A DNA stretch of 64,000 nucleotides from Stagonosporopsis chrysanthemi (lineage: Eukaryota > Ascomycota > Dothideomycetes > Pleosporales > Didymellaceae): assembly GCA_022560025.1 (NCBI GenBank), contig JAFISE010000054.1, positions 123,892 to 187,891 on the forward strand, in the 5' to 3' direction. Positions 54,549-64,000 of the stretch are shown here, piece after piece. How positions within the stretch are numbered: position 1 is the first letter of the stretch; each line of letters opens with the position of its first letter. The position numbers were made by a program, and so were the translations under genes. The notes under the pieces are model-generated. The model ran no database searches. It was not told where the DNA came from and worked only from the letters and a program-made list of their open reading frames with translations.

Positions 54549-56635
54549 TCACTCATCCAAACACCACACAACCACATCCCCAACCCTCCTCCCATCATCA
54601 TGCCAATGACTATTAAACCCCCTCCAACACTCCCTATACCTGCTCCCCCTCAGCACCTCCCTCAACTCCCCCTCCAAAGCCTGAAAAAACACCAGATTCT
54701 GCGGCCACGGCCGCCGATACTTTGCTTTATACTTGGCATCCGTGCTGGCCGCAAACTGCGCCGACCGGCTCCCCCCCGCCGACACAGTGGCCACGGACTC
54801 CATGTTGTCGCGCAGCCAGCGGCGCGGGCCGCCGGGGGCGAGGTAGAAGACGTCGGCCTCGTCGCGGTAGGCGGCGCGGGCGGTGGGGGCGAGGTTGAGC
54901 GGCGGGTCGCAGGTCAGGGCCCATGCGGCGATGGCGGGGTGGACGAGGTGGGAGCGCCAGGGGGTGGAGTGGCAGGGCATGAGGAAGGCGACGGTGGTGG
55001 TGTGCAGGGCGGTGGGGGCAGGGGGCGAGGAGGAAGTGTAGGCGGCGAGGGAGTTGAGGGATTCGTGCTTGTGGCGGAGGTAGTGCAGCACGGAGAGGAC
55101 GCCGCGCTGGTGGGTTTGCGAGGCGTAGGCTGCGAGGGAGATGTTGAGGGCGAGCAAGAGGGTGATTGCTAAGCGGCGGGGGAGCGGGGCGCGGGAGGGG
55201 AGGAAGCGGGTTAGGGGCTGCGCGGAGAGGATGTGCAGGAAGGGGAGGATGGGGTAGAGGAAGCGGACTTCTTTGTGGGAGATCAGGCTCAGCGCGAAAG
55301 TCATGGTGAGGGATGTCCATGCCAGGCTGGAGAGGATGGTTTGGCTGGTGGTGGAGACATCGCTGGTGGAGGCTTTGCTGGTGGGCGTTGAGGACGGAGT
55401 GCTTCGCAGCGTCTGCCACAGGCCTACGGCGGCAAATGGGAGTGCTGTGGTGAGCAGCAGCGGTAGGCCTTCGGTGAGGTAGTAGTCTGAGCGATTTTTG
55501 CCATAGAAGACCGCCAGCGATTGGGCAATGTTGAAGTAGAGGAACCGCAGAGGGGGCAGGGTCCAGACGCCGTAGTAGAGCCTGTCAGACAGCACCGAGC
55601 AGCCCAGCACGACGGATCTGGTGTTGTTAGTCCATGCTCAGGCACACTTTTGCTTTGGGATGCTCTTGCATGAACATGTACTTACCCGCATAGTATGGCC
55701 TCGCGGATCAGCACATGCCGCATCCTTTTCGAGACGTGCCATAGTGTTGGTATGGATATCGGCAGCCATATGAGGATATTTGTGGGTCGCAAAATACACG
55801 CAAGCGCTGCCAACAGCAGGGACAAACGCAACCTGTACGAGCATGAGCGTGATTCGTGGCGATCCGGGGCAACAGCCTACCGCACGATCGAGTCGAGATC
55901 ATTTCGGGCCGCAACGGCGGCTGTGCCCTCGTTTGGGCGGTTGGTGGTTGCAGTCCAATGCCAAGGCCAGTTGTACACGGCGATGATTGTGAAAGTAGTC
56001 TCGAGGCAATTGGACAGCGTCCGCGTTGAGCAGAACCACTGCCACGGGCTGCACACCGATAACGCGAGCTAAGACGTCACGCAATCAGATACCGGACAAG
56101 GAGGCATGTGCTTGCAGGACGACAACATACCGTAGCGAGCGCTGTACGGCTGCCACGACCGTACACTTTCTCCGCAAGTTTCCATGTGTAGCAGTCGAGT
56201 AGCGCAGCAGACACAGCCTGAACCACTTTGGGCGTGGACAAAAGCAGCTCGGCTCTTACGGGCAGACTCAAGCCACCGAGGTCTGCTAAGTGTGCCGCGA
56301 GTCGATAGGCGGCTGCAAATAGTTCAGGATGCAGGGACGAGCGCAGCTGGGTTCTCCACTCCTGCTCAGCGTGAGACGGAGTGCTACAAAGGCATTCCTC
56401 GACAGCGGCAGATGGATGGGCTGGCTGTTCAAGGGCAAAGGGGAGTTACCCAAGTGATCCAGGCATTGCTGGCGCGACCAAAGGCCAGCTGCCATGCAGG
56501 CTCGAGCGACTGGAAGAACTCGTCTGGCTGGAAGAAAGTGCGCAGCGTTAATGCATTCACGATACGAAAGGCCAGCAGCAGCGCGAGAAGGCGGGCGGGC
56601 GTCGTGGCATGTGCAGCGTCGCTGGTGGACGGCAT
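54549..56635 (-). CDS. gpi10: GPI mannosyltransferase 3 (GPI10/PIG-B)
   Basis: ER enzyme adding the third mannose of the GPI anchor core. Minus-strand exons are 56450-56635, 56131-56361, 55881-56068, 55686-55832 and 54549-55617, giving 606 residues with every phase matching. The joins yield the family motifs in order. FFQPDEFFQSLEPAWQLAFG is the luminal catalytic loop, joined ITW + EWRTQLRSSLHPELF. CSPWQWFCSTRTLSNCLETT lies in the third exon, and ACILRPTNILIWLPI in the fourth. The last exon has SVLSDRLYYGVWTLPPLRFL and SHKEVRFLYPILPFLH, the glycosyltransferase family 22 HKE-x-RF motif. The C-terminus with FNSHWHDDGRRVGDVVVW also fits. The gene is complete and very probably essential. Confidence 0.95.
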
Positions 56636-58306
56636 TGGGCGGTCAGGTCAAAGGCCGCTGGGTTGAGCACGAGCAAGCAGACGGGGGTGCGGAAAGGCGA
56701 GCGAGGAATGGGTTCTGGTGCAGAGTGCGACGAATCTCACGATGGCCAGGCAGGCTTGGCGCGACGCACCAGCCGAATGTGTGCTGCACCAGGACGATTG
56801 TGTCTGGAGTGCAGAAACTGATGATGCGTTCTATGCCTTTCTGGGTATTTCACGATAGAGAATGGCCGGCGTCTAGACTGCACGCTCGTCTGTTCCGAGC
56901 AAGGTCTGCCACGACGCAGTGCAACCGCGCCGAGCGGCGGTCTGTGAGGTCACGATAGGCTGGTGGGACATGTAGTGGAGTCATAATTAGTGTGGTGTGT
57001 GGTGTGTGGTGTGTGCCCGCCGCGGCGGAGAGGGAACCCCCAACCACGGCGGCGCGGCGGGAAGGGCAGGCAGGGCAGGCAGGCAGGGCAGCAGTTCGCA
57101 GACGCAAGACAAGACACGATGGTGGTCGAGCGGCAGCGAAAATCCGGGGCAGTGAAAGAGGGTCCAAGGGCGTGCGGTCCAAGGGGCCATGCCATGTCCG
57201 TCAGCGTGCAGGGGCGTCTTGGAGTGTCGCAACCTCGCAGAGGGAGCATTTAAGGTTCGGGGTGCTAGCTCGCAGCGGCGTGCTTATCGCGGGAACAGGT
57301 TAATATCTGTGATGGCGACTTTCTGCAGCGGCCGGCGCTGGCCATGCACCGCTTGCTGGGACGGGTGCAGCACTGCAGCACTGCAGCACGGCAGCACGGC
57401 AGCACTACAGCACTACAGCACCGGCGGCCAGCTGCAGGGCGCCCAACACGCCCGCCCGCGCCAGGCACCTGCTGCTGCGAGCATGCGTGCGGTGGTGCGG
57501 TGGTGCGGTGGTGCGGCGAGCCAACAGTTTGCTCGTCGTCGCGGCCGTGCCGTTGCTCAGCGAACCACGGCGGCCACAGCTGCGTGCGGGCGCGGCCAGC
57601 ATGTTGAGGCCGGGTAGCTCCAGCCAGCGCAGCACTAGCCCAGCACTAGCCGGAGCTTGGCATGTGTGGCGTGCACGGCGCATCGCTGCTGGAGGTGAAG
57701 GGGGAGCGGCGAGCGTGCAGCGGACGCGGACGCGGGCGCCGACGAGCACAGTGCTGTACGTGAGATGGTCTGCCGTGGGCCATGGGCAGTCTGCCGTCTG
57801 CAGTCCGCAGTCTGCAGTATATACAGTCCGTCCCGCCTGGTGCCCGCTGAACGCCGACGCGTGCACCGCGCTGCTGCTTTGTTGTTCCAAGGCCCCACAG
57901 CACCGCGAGCCATCCCATCACTGCCGTATCGGGGCGGTTTGGGGCGATCCGTGTCGCTCAACCATCCCATCCCAGCCGCGCAGCCAAGCATCCTCGACCT
58001 CCCGCCGTTTTGCACTGCGCAGCTGCACCCGAGCCCTCGCCCTCGCCCTGCCCGCGCCCTGCCCTCGCCCGCCATCACCCTCCTGCGACACTGACACCGA
58101 CACCGACACCGACACCGACACCCTCTGCCCGCCCGCCGCCGCACTCTCCGCCCGCCGCGAGCGCAGCATGCCACACCCGCCGACCACGACCCGCGAATAA
58201 TTTGTCGCCGCCCGCCGCCCGCCGCCTGCCGCCCGCCGCCCTCGACCCCGCGTCCCTGACATGGTTGCACTGCGCCGCTGAACTGAGACGACGCGCCCAG
58301 CGAGCC
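56636..58306. other. GC-rich upstream region between GPI10 and the kinase gene
   Basis: 1.7 kb divergent region rich in CTGCAGCA-type repeats (57365-57421) and (GACACC)n (about 58087-58121). Frames here are open because of composition. The frame of the kinase stays open from 58010 but contains no ATG before 58307. Confidence 0.5.
57365..57421. repeat. CTGCAGCA-type short tandem repeats
   Basis: About seven degenerate copies of an 8-bp unit (GCAGCACT, GCAGCACG, ACAGCACT). A similar run occurs upstream of the RasGEF gene at 21993-22014. Confidence 0.75.
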
Positions 58307-61300
58307 ATGACTGGCCCGGACTCGGACTCGCCAGCGGGGGACCACATGGCCGACCGGCCCGCCGACGAGGGCGACTCGACGCCCGCCCAGCAGCAGCAGC
58401 AGCAGCGCTCGCAGCGCCCGCCGCCCGACGAGGCCGACAGCACGCCACGCAACGAGATCCCCTCGGCCGCTGCTGCTGCTGCTGCCGCTGCTGGCCACGG
58501 CGAGCCCAGCTACTTCTCCCCGCAGCCCCGCCGCACGTACTCCTCCACCATCACCCGCAGCACGCCCGCCTCGAGCGAGCCCTCGCCCGCCTCCAGTGCC
58601 AATGCCTCGACCACGTCGCTCGCCAGCATCGCAGAGGCCCCGCTGGGCGCCGCCTTCGGACCCGCCCTGCACCCCCTCAACCGCCCGGCCTACGAGCGCG
58701 ACCTCTCCAACATCTCAACCGCCAGCAACGTCACCGTCCGTGCCCACCACCACGCCTCAGAGCCCTCTGTGCCGCAGCACCCCGACGGCCCCGTCTACCC
58801 CAACCAGTCCTACGCCGCCCTGCAGTTCCAGCAGTACCCCACGCCCTACATCCCCCCCATCCAGCGCGCCCGCAGCTCGCACCCTGCACACTTCTCGGCC
58901 AACTCGGTGTCTTCCATCCCCTCGTTCGGCGCCTCAAATGTCCACTACCGCGATATCATGGAGTCGGCCCCGCGCACCGCCGGCAACTCTCCCGTCAACA
59001 GCCCTGGCCTCTTCGACCCCAACCGACGCATCCCGTCTGGCTCCATGGAGCCCACCGACGGTCTCTACGCCAGCCCGTGGCTCCACCACACCCACAGACA
59101 GGCACCAAAGGAGAGCCACATCGCCGACGTAACCCACGATCCCGTCTCTGGCCGCAAGGTTGTCAACCAGTACGAGATCATCGACGAGCTTGGACGCGGC
59201 GTGCATGGCAAGGTCAAGCTCGGCAAGGACCTGGCTTCGGGCAAGTACGTCGCTATCAAGATTGTCGACCGCTACTCCAAGCGCCGCCGACTGGGCAAGA
59301 ACACGAGCCACGAAGACAAGATCAAACGCGAGATTGCCATTCTCAAGAAAGCCCGACACCCCAACATCGTCAGCTTGCTCGAGGTCATCGACGACCCGGC
59401 TAAGAAAAAGGTCTACATAGTCCTCGAGCATGTCGAGCTTGGCGAGGTCAAGTGGAGGGCCGAAGGCGCGCCAGAGGTCACCCTGGTTGAATGGCGACGC
59501 TTCCAGCGAGAGTCCGGCGGTGTCTTCGACGACGACAACGCCGCTCTAGAGGACGAGCGCATCATACGTAAAGCACACCAGAAGCTTGCCCGACAACGCC
59601 GTCGTGAAGCCAAGGAGGCCTACCTCCGCCGTCAGACTGTCACCGGGAATGAGCCCTGGAGTTTCGAATTCGGAGGTGATTCTGACGACGATGTCTATTC
59701 GGACGCAGGCCGTAGCTCTCGTACCTCAAACCGAGAGGACCGCCCTCACAGCCGCGTTCAGTTTCACGAACGGCAAGAGGCCCCCCACACGGATGGTACT
59801 ATGGAGACGGCGTTCCGCGCGACCACGCACGCCCCTGGCTCCGGCAAAGATGAGGATGGAAGTGTAACTGTCCTCGAAGGCACAATGTACGGGGCGTACG
59901 ACACCGAATATATTCGCGGCCGTACCCCCAGTGTTGCAGACAGCAGCTCCTCCCACCCCGATGCCGAACACGACGAGGTACCGGAGCACTTCCGCTACGT
60001 TCCGCTTATGACGATCCAGGGCGCTTGGGAAGCTTTCAAGGACACTGTCTTGGGGTTGGAGTACCTCCACTACCAGAACGTCATCCATCGCGATATCAAG
60101 CCTGCCAACCTCCTCGTCACCAAAGAGCACCGTATCAAAATCTCCGACTTTGGTGTATCTTACCTCGGCCGCCAGAAGACGGACGAGGGATTCGGCGATC
60201 AGTCAGAGAACGAGGTACACGAGGAGGACGAAGCAATCGAGCTAGCAAAGACTGTCGGCACACCGGCCTTCTACGCGCCTGAGCTCTGCCGTACTGATTT
60301 TACGGCCGAAACACCTCACATCGATGGAGGCATCGACGTCTGGGCTCTGGGTATCACGCTGTATTGCCTAGTCTACGGTCGAGTGCCGTTCCACGAGAAC
60401 AATCCTTTCGCCCTGATGAAGGCTATCAGCGAGGACGAACCTTACCTCCCGCGCTACCGCCTGAAGCCCGTGTCTGAGCGCGCAACGTCCCGGCCAAATT
60501 CGCACGGACGCAACATGCAGCCCATATTCAACGCCAGGAGAGCTCCACATGACGTTGATTATGAAGAGGTGGACGAGAACCTCCGTGACTTGCTAAGGCG
60601 CCTGCTTGTGAAAAACTCCGAGGAACGCATCACCATCCACGAGATCAAGAGGCACCCGTGGCTTCTTCAAGGCATCAACAACTACACCTCCTGGATGGAA
60701 GAGACAGACCCCGACCGGTCATCCCACGGTCGCAAGATCGAGATCACAAATGACGATCTGGAGCGCGCCGTCGTACCTGTTGGCTTCGTCGAGCGTGTGC
60801 GGTCAGCTGCAAAGAAGGCTACAGATTATGTCACCAAAAGTTTCACCAGAGGCGGATCCAACTCGCGCCGTCGCGCGCAGAGCTCTGCGCACGACTTGCC
60901 CGCCAGTATGAGCACCGCCTCCTCTAGCAGCACCATTAGCCAAGACGCACGTCGAGGCAGCGTGGCACCCCTTGCCATTCTAGACATGTTGGGCAGGTCA
61001 CGCGAGTCCGAGCACCCGCTGTCTCACAGCGTCACAGCGAGCCCCGAGGCAAAAGAACGAGCAAAGTACTTCGACAGTCCCGATTCTCGAAAGTCATCGC
61101 CCATGCAGAATATGGAGACGTACCGCCCCGCTCTGCAAGACCGATCAGTCTCGTCTGTGTACACAATACGGCAAGCCGATCTTGAACCTCGCCCGTCGTC
61201 GCCATTAATTCCCTCGGCACTACCCGGCACTCCGACCGCATTGGACATGCCGAGTGGATCCCATCTCAGTGGCCTTTTTGGAGGTCTGCCGCGCAGAGTC

Positions 61301-62473
61301 GTCAATAGCATGAAAAGCAAGGATAGACTCAAGCTGCCCCGAGAGCACACTCGGAAGAAGTCTTTTGACAAATCCATTGACAGGCTCATGGTAGGCGACC
61401 ACGATCCTCACGGCGTCCCAAGCCTCGCGATCAGCACCACATACGCATCTGGCCATGTCGATTCACCGGATGTGAACGAGTTGTCTCCTGCCGGCCGCAG
61501 CCGATCGCCGAGCTACTCGGACGTACACTCTGTCGATCCACTCGATTCCTCATCTAGACAGTCATCAATCTCCTCCTTGTCGTCTCGCCTGGCTGGAAGG
61601 TGGGCGGCTGCCAACGAGCTCGAGGTTGGTCCGACGCTGGACATTCCACCCGGCTCTTGGAAGTCACAGACCTCGTCAAGGTCTGCCCACATCGCAAACT
61701 CCCACTGGCAGTCAAGCGCGCACGAGACATCAGACGAGAGATTCAATCGAGCCAAGGATGAGTTCATCCGCCGCAAAGTCCAAGAGCAGAAGATCAGCCG
61801 CGAGCGCTCAATATCTGCGACACAACGACCTGGCTCGGCACACGACCAGACCGCTTGCCCTCCCAGTCCCGATGATGTGACATTCAACGAGCGCCAGAAA
61901 GCCCTGAACCAGCACAAGAAGGTCGAAGAATATCTCGGCACACATCACGCCGAGTCCTCGGACAATAGTCCTGTCGGTGGGCAGGAGCGTGGCTTGGCGT
62001 TCTGCTCTTCCGAAGAGCAGTTCACGCCCATGTCGCAGTCGACCTCGAATCCTTCCATTCCATCTGTCGCATCCGCCAGCTCCTCAATGCCCGACGACTG
62101 CGCACCCTTGGATCAATTCGCGAACATGCTACCAACGGCATCTGCTGACTCAATCGCGCACAACCAGTTCGATGCCCCCGTGGACGATCCTGCCGGCTAC
62201 GACGGCGACCACGCTATCGACAGTGACGAGGATGACAGCAGCGATGAAGATGCCGGCCTTTTCATAGGCAAGAGGAAGCCAGCGCCCAAAGCTCGACGCA
62301 GCATGTCCATTTCAAACGCTGCACTGGCCCGCGCCGACATCTCGAAAGACCTCACCAGCATTCGCCAGCGCTCAGCCCGCAGCGGCAGCAACGGTACCGT
62401 CAAGAAGATTCCCCCGCCCGGCGCAGCAGAGCCTTCAACCTCCCTCTCTGCCGAACAGACCCCCGAAGCATGA
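58307..62473 (+). CDS. CaMKK/Ssp1-type serine/threonine kinase (SNF1-activating kinase family)
   Basis: Intronless, 1388 residues from the only in-frame ATG. The N-terminus is low complexity (polyQ, polyA, Ser/Pro). The kinase domain spans about residues 288-783. It has YEIIDELGRGVHGKVKLG (glycine loop, H in place of the third G-loop residue as in this family), YVAIKIVDRYSKRRRLG with the ATP-binding Lys, VIHRDIKPANLL, ISDFGVSYLG, a TVGTPAFYAPELC activation segment and HPWLLQGINN. The RR-rich insert after VAIKIV and the HVELGEVKW hinge are typical of CaMKK, S. pombe Ssp1 and the yeast Sak1/Tos3/Elm1 kinases, which phosphorylate AMPK/SNF1. A long insertion at about 380-563, between hinge and helix D, is acidic and disordered. 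The 600-residue tail is Ser/Arg-rich and disordered, with many phosphosite-like motifs, and its role is unknown. Confidence 0.95.
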   Translation: MTGPDSDSPAGDHMADRPADEGDSTPAQQQQQQRSQRPPPDEADSTPRNEIPSAAAAAAAAAGHGEPSYFSPQPRRTYSSTITRSTPASSEPSPASSANASTTSLASIAEAPLGAAFGPALHPLNRPAYERDLSNISTASNVTVRAHHHASEPSVPQHPDGPVYPNQSYAALQFQQYPTPYIPPIQRARSSHPAHFSANSVSSIPSFGASNVHYRDIMESAPRTAGNSPVNSPGLFDPNRRIPSGSMEPTDGLYASPWLHHTHRQAPKESHIADVTHDPVSGRKVVNQYEIIDELGRGVHGKVKLGKDLASGKYVAIKIVDRYSKRRRLGKNTSHEDKIKREIAILKKARHPNIVSLLEVIDDPAKKKVYIVLEHVELGEVKWRAEGAPEVTLVEWRRFQRESGGVFDDDNAALEDERIIRKAHQKLARQRRREAKEAYLRRQTVTGNEPWSFEFGGDSDDDVYSDAGRSSRTSNREDRPHSRVQFHERQEAPHTDGTMETAFRATTHAPGSGKDEDGSVTVLEGTMYGAYDTEYIRGRTPSVADSSSSHPDAEHDEVPEHFRYVPLMTIQGAWEAFKDTVLGLEYLHYQNVIHRDIKPANLLVTKEHRIKISDFGVSYLGRQKTDEGFGDQSENEVHEEDEAIELAKTVGTPAFYAPELCRTDFTAETPHIDGGIDVWALGITLYCLVYGRVPFHENNPFALMKAISEDEPYLPRYRLKPVSERATSRPNSHGRNMQPIFNARRAPHDVDYEEVDENLRDLLRRLLVKNSEERITIHEIKRHPWLLQGINNYTSWMEETDPDRSSHGRKIEITNDDLERAVVPVGFVERVRSAAKKATDYVTKSFTRGGSNSRRRAQSSAHDLPASMSTASSSSTISQDARRGSVAPLAILDMLGRSRESEHPLSHSVTASPEAKERAKYFDSPDSRKSSPMQNMETYRPALQDRSVSSVYTIRQADLEPRPSSPLIPSALPGTPTALDMPSGSHLSGLFGGLPRRVVNSMKSKDRLKLPREHTRKKSFDKSIDRLMVGDHDPHGVPSLAISTTYASGHVDSPDVNELSPAGRSRSPSYSDVHSVDPLDSSSRQSSISSLSSRLAGRWAAANELEVGPTLDIPPGSWKSQTSSRSAHIANSHWQSSAHETSDERFNRAKDEFIRRKVQEQKISRERSISATQRPGSAHDQTACPPSPDDVTFNERQKALNQHKKVEEYLGTHHAESSDNSPVGGQERGLAFCSSEEQFTPMSQSTSNPSIPSVASASSSMPDDCAPLDQFANMLPTASADSIAHNQFDAPVDDPAGYDGDHAIDSDEDDSSDEDAGLFIGKRKPAPKARRSMSISNAALARADISKDLTSIRQRSARSGSNGTVKKIPPPGAAEPSTSLSAEQTPEA

Positions 62474-63416
62474 GCACACCACCACGCACACCCCATTCTC
62501 TGTACGATACTGCATACTCGGGCGTCTTCACAGCACACATACCATTTTGGGATACCCCCTGTTTTTCATTGTACAAACACAGCAGCACGACAACACCACA
62601 TCACCACATACCACCACCCCCCATACACGGACCGGCGCGCGGCGTTTTCCATAAAATTCCTCATCAACGGCGGCGTTGGCGTTTCACAGCTTCATCTCCT
62701 TTGGCTTGCGTGTGTGCAGCCGACTTACTCTTCTGTAACTATCGAGACCATTTTCTGCTTTGAACTTTTTTCTCTTCTTTTTTTTTTTTTTTTTTTTTTT
62801 TGCATGGCATGGAGCGCGGTGGGGCGGGTCGGTCGTTCTGCACACAGATTATAGCAAGGCCGGATGGGGTCGCGCGTACTTTTCTTCGTCTGGGTGGACA
62901 GCACAGCACGGCACGGCACAGTACAATACAGCATAGGATAGGATAGGATAGGACAAGCCGGTATCAGTACGAATGACGACGCGAACGAAGAGACGACCCA
63001 GTAAGCGAAGGCAAGGGGCAGGGGATAAGAATAGGGGCTAAGTTAGTTTAGAAAGCAAAACTGAGTTACCTCGTCCTTTCCTCCTTCCTTCCTTCCTTTC
63101 TTGCTTCTTTCTCTCTCGCAGCAGAGTAGTGTGCTATGCCCTTTCCTCTCCTCTCCTTTCCTTTCCTTTCCTTTTCTTTCCTTTGCTTTTCTTTTCTTTC
63201 TCACTTTCCCCAACACTCGCTGAAGAATCAGCAAGCCCGTTTGAGTGTAGATTTGCCCTGTCTTCTCTCACCGTGTACCATCAGCGATGGCGATAGCGAT
63301 AGTAATAGCCGCGAGCAAAACGACGGCAGCGGCGCATAGACAGACAGACAGACAGACAGATAGAGGTAGTAACCAGAGCATGATTGCCCCATTGTACCAA
63401 TCCGTCCGTCCGTCCG

Positions 63417-63466
<50 letters not shown>

Positions 63467-63470
63467 CCCC
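63417..63470. repeat. Poly-C tract (47 bases, then T and six C)
   Basis: Long homopolymer followed by pyrimidine-rich sequence and a CCTA microsatellite. Length may be inexact. Confidence 0.85.
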
Positions 63471-63893
63471 TCTCTGTCTCCCGTGATGTGCAGAGTGCCT
63501 ACCTACCTACCTACCTACCTACCCACCCACCCACCCACCTACCCACCGCCCATTCCCAACCCAATCGCCTCGCGCCTAGCACGGTGCCTCATTAACACAG
63601 AGTATGGATCAGCTCGGGGCCGCAGCTCAAACCCCCAAGTCGACCGCGCGAACCGCGCAAATCGCCATGATGGCGAGCGCAGCTAGCTCGTGACTCGTGA
63701 CTCGTGATTCGTGACTCGTGACTCGGCACCCATCGATCCCCAGCACATCACATCACATCACATCAGCCGTTTTCCATTCTATCATCGGTGTGGCAATCGG
63801 TGTGCCGAACTTGCAGCGCATGAGGCGGCGGGCACGTGATGGGTGATGGGTGGGATGGGATGAGGTGAGATGTGATGCAATGCGACGAGAAAA

Positions 63894-63896
<3 letters not shown>

Positions 63897-63970
<74 letters not shown>

Positions 63971-63998
63971 CGGGGGGGGGGGGGGTGGGGGGGGGGGG
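63897..63998. repeat. Poly-G tract with three interruptions
   Basis: About 100 bases of G broken only by T at 63934, C at 63971 and T at 63986. It abuts the window end. Confidence 0.85.
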
Positions 63999-64000
63999 AA

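Larger units (their letters stand above)
62474..64000. other. Microsatellite-rich right edge, no gene
   Basis: Contains a 24-base T run (62778-62801), ATAGG repeats (62934-62953), pyrimidine tracts (about 63080-63205), (CAGA)n (63339-63362), poly-C (63417-63470, one T), (CCTA/CCCA)n (63498-63545), seven-base CTCGTGA repeats (63687-63725), (CATCA)n (63743-63767) and a poly-G run to the window end. I see no coding frame. Confidence 0.7.

Overview
The window is nuclear DNA of a filamentous ascomycete (Pezizomycotina). Most genes carry short introns of about 45-60 bp with GT..AG ends and CTAAC-type branch sites. The gene content is typical of that group: a Zn2Cys6 regulator, a LaeA-type methyltransferase remnant, a secreted intradiol dioxygenase, and a homeodomain plus C2H2 protein. 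A dothideomycete (Pleosporales-like) is my best guess, but I cannot prove it from sequence alone. No rRNA, tRNA, CRISPR array or intact transposon was recognised.

Left part (1-14.5 kb): a Tctex1-type dynein light chain and VTC1 diverge from a 408-bp promoter holding a CACGTGGG site. Then come an MFS monocarboxylate-type transporter, a KN-homeodomain/C2H2 protein, two lineage-type hypothetical proteins, and a head-to-head pair of ALG10 (N-glycan glucosyltransferase) and the GINS subunit PSF2, whose start codons are 188 bp apart.

Middle part (14.5-30 kb): about 8.6 kb has no confident gene. It holds a 62-base poly-C tract and, at 16.05-17.33 kb, a diverged tandem array of about 155-bp units. 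The array keeps one very conserved core and also protein-level similarity on the minus strand; it is the least explained object in the window. It is followed by a large SH3-RasGEF gene with a long GC-rich leader region.

Right part (30-64 kb): a four-helix membrane protein, an amidase with an altered nucleophile loop, a small basic protein, a broken LaeA-like methyltransferase, an 1148-residue disordered protein, a POF1-like nucleotidyltransferase, a tail-anchored hypothetical protein, a secreted intradiol dioxygenase with a Gln-rich repeat tail, a dimeric alpha/beta-barrel protein, a UPC2-type Zn2Cys6 regulator, a Siw14-type phosphatase, a DUF3984-like protein, the GPI mannosyltransferase GPI10 and a CaMKK/Ssp1-type kinase. 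The right edge is a cluster of microsatellites and homopolymers.

The genes are mostly housekeeping or regulatory and do not form one pathway. Recurrent themes are ER glycosylation (ALG10, GPI10), signalling (RasGEF, CaMKK-like kinase, Siw14) and polyphosphate/inositol pyrophosphate biology (VTC1, Siw14). All exon joins were worked out by hand from reading frame and splice consensus and have no transcript support.
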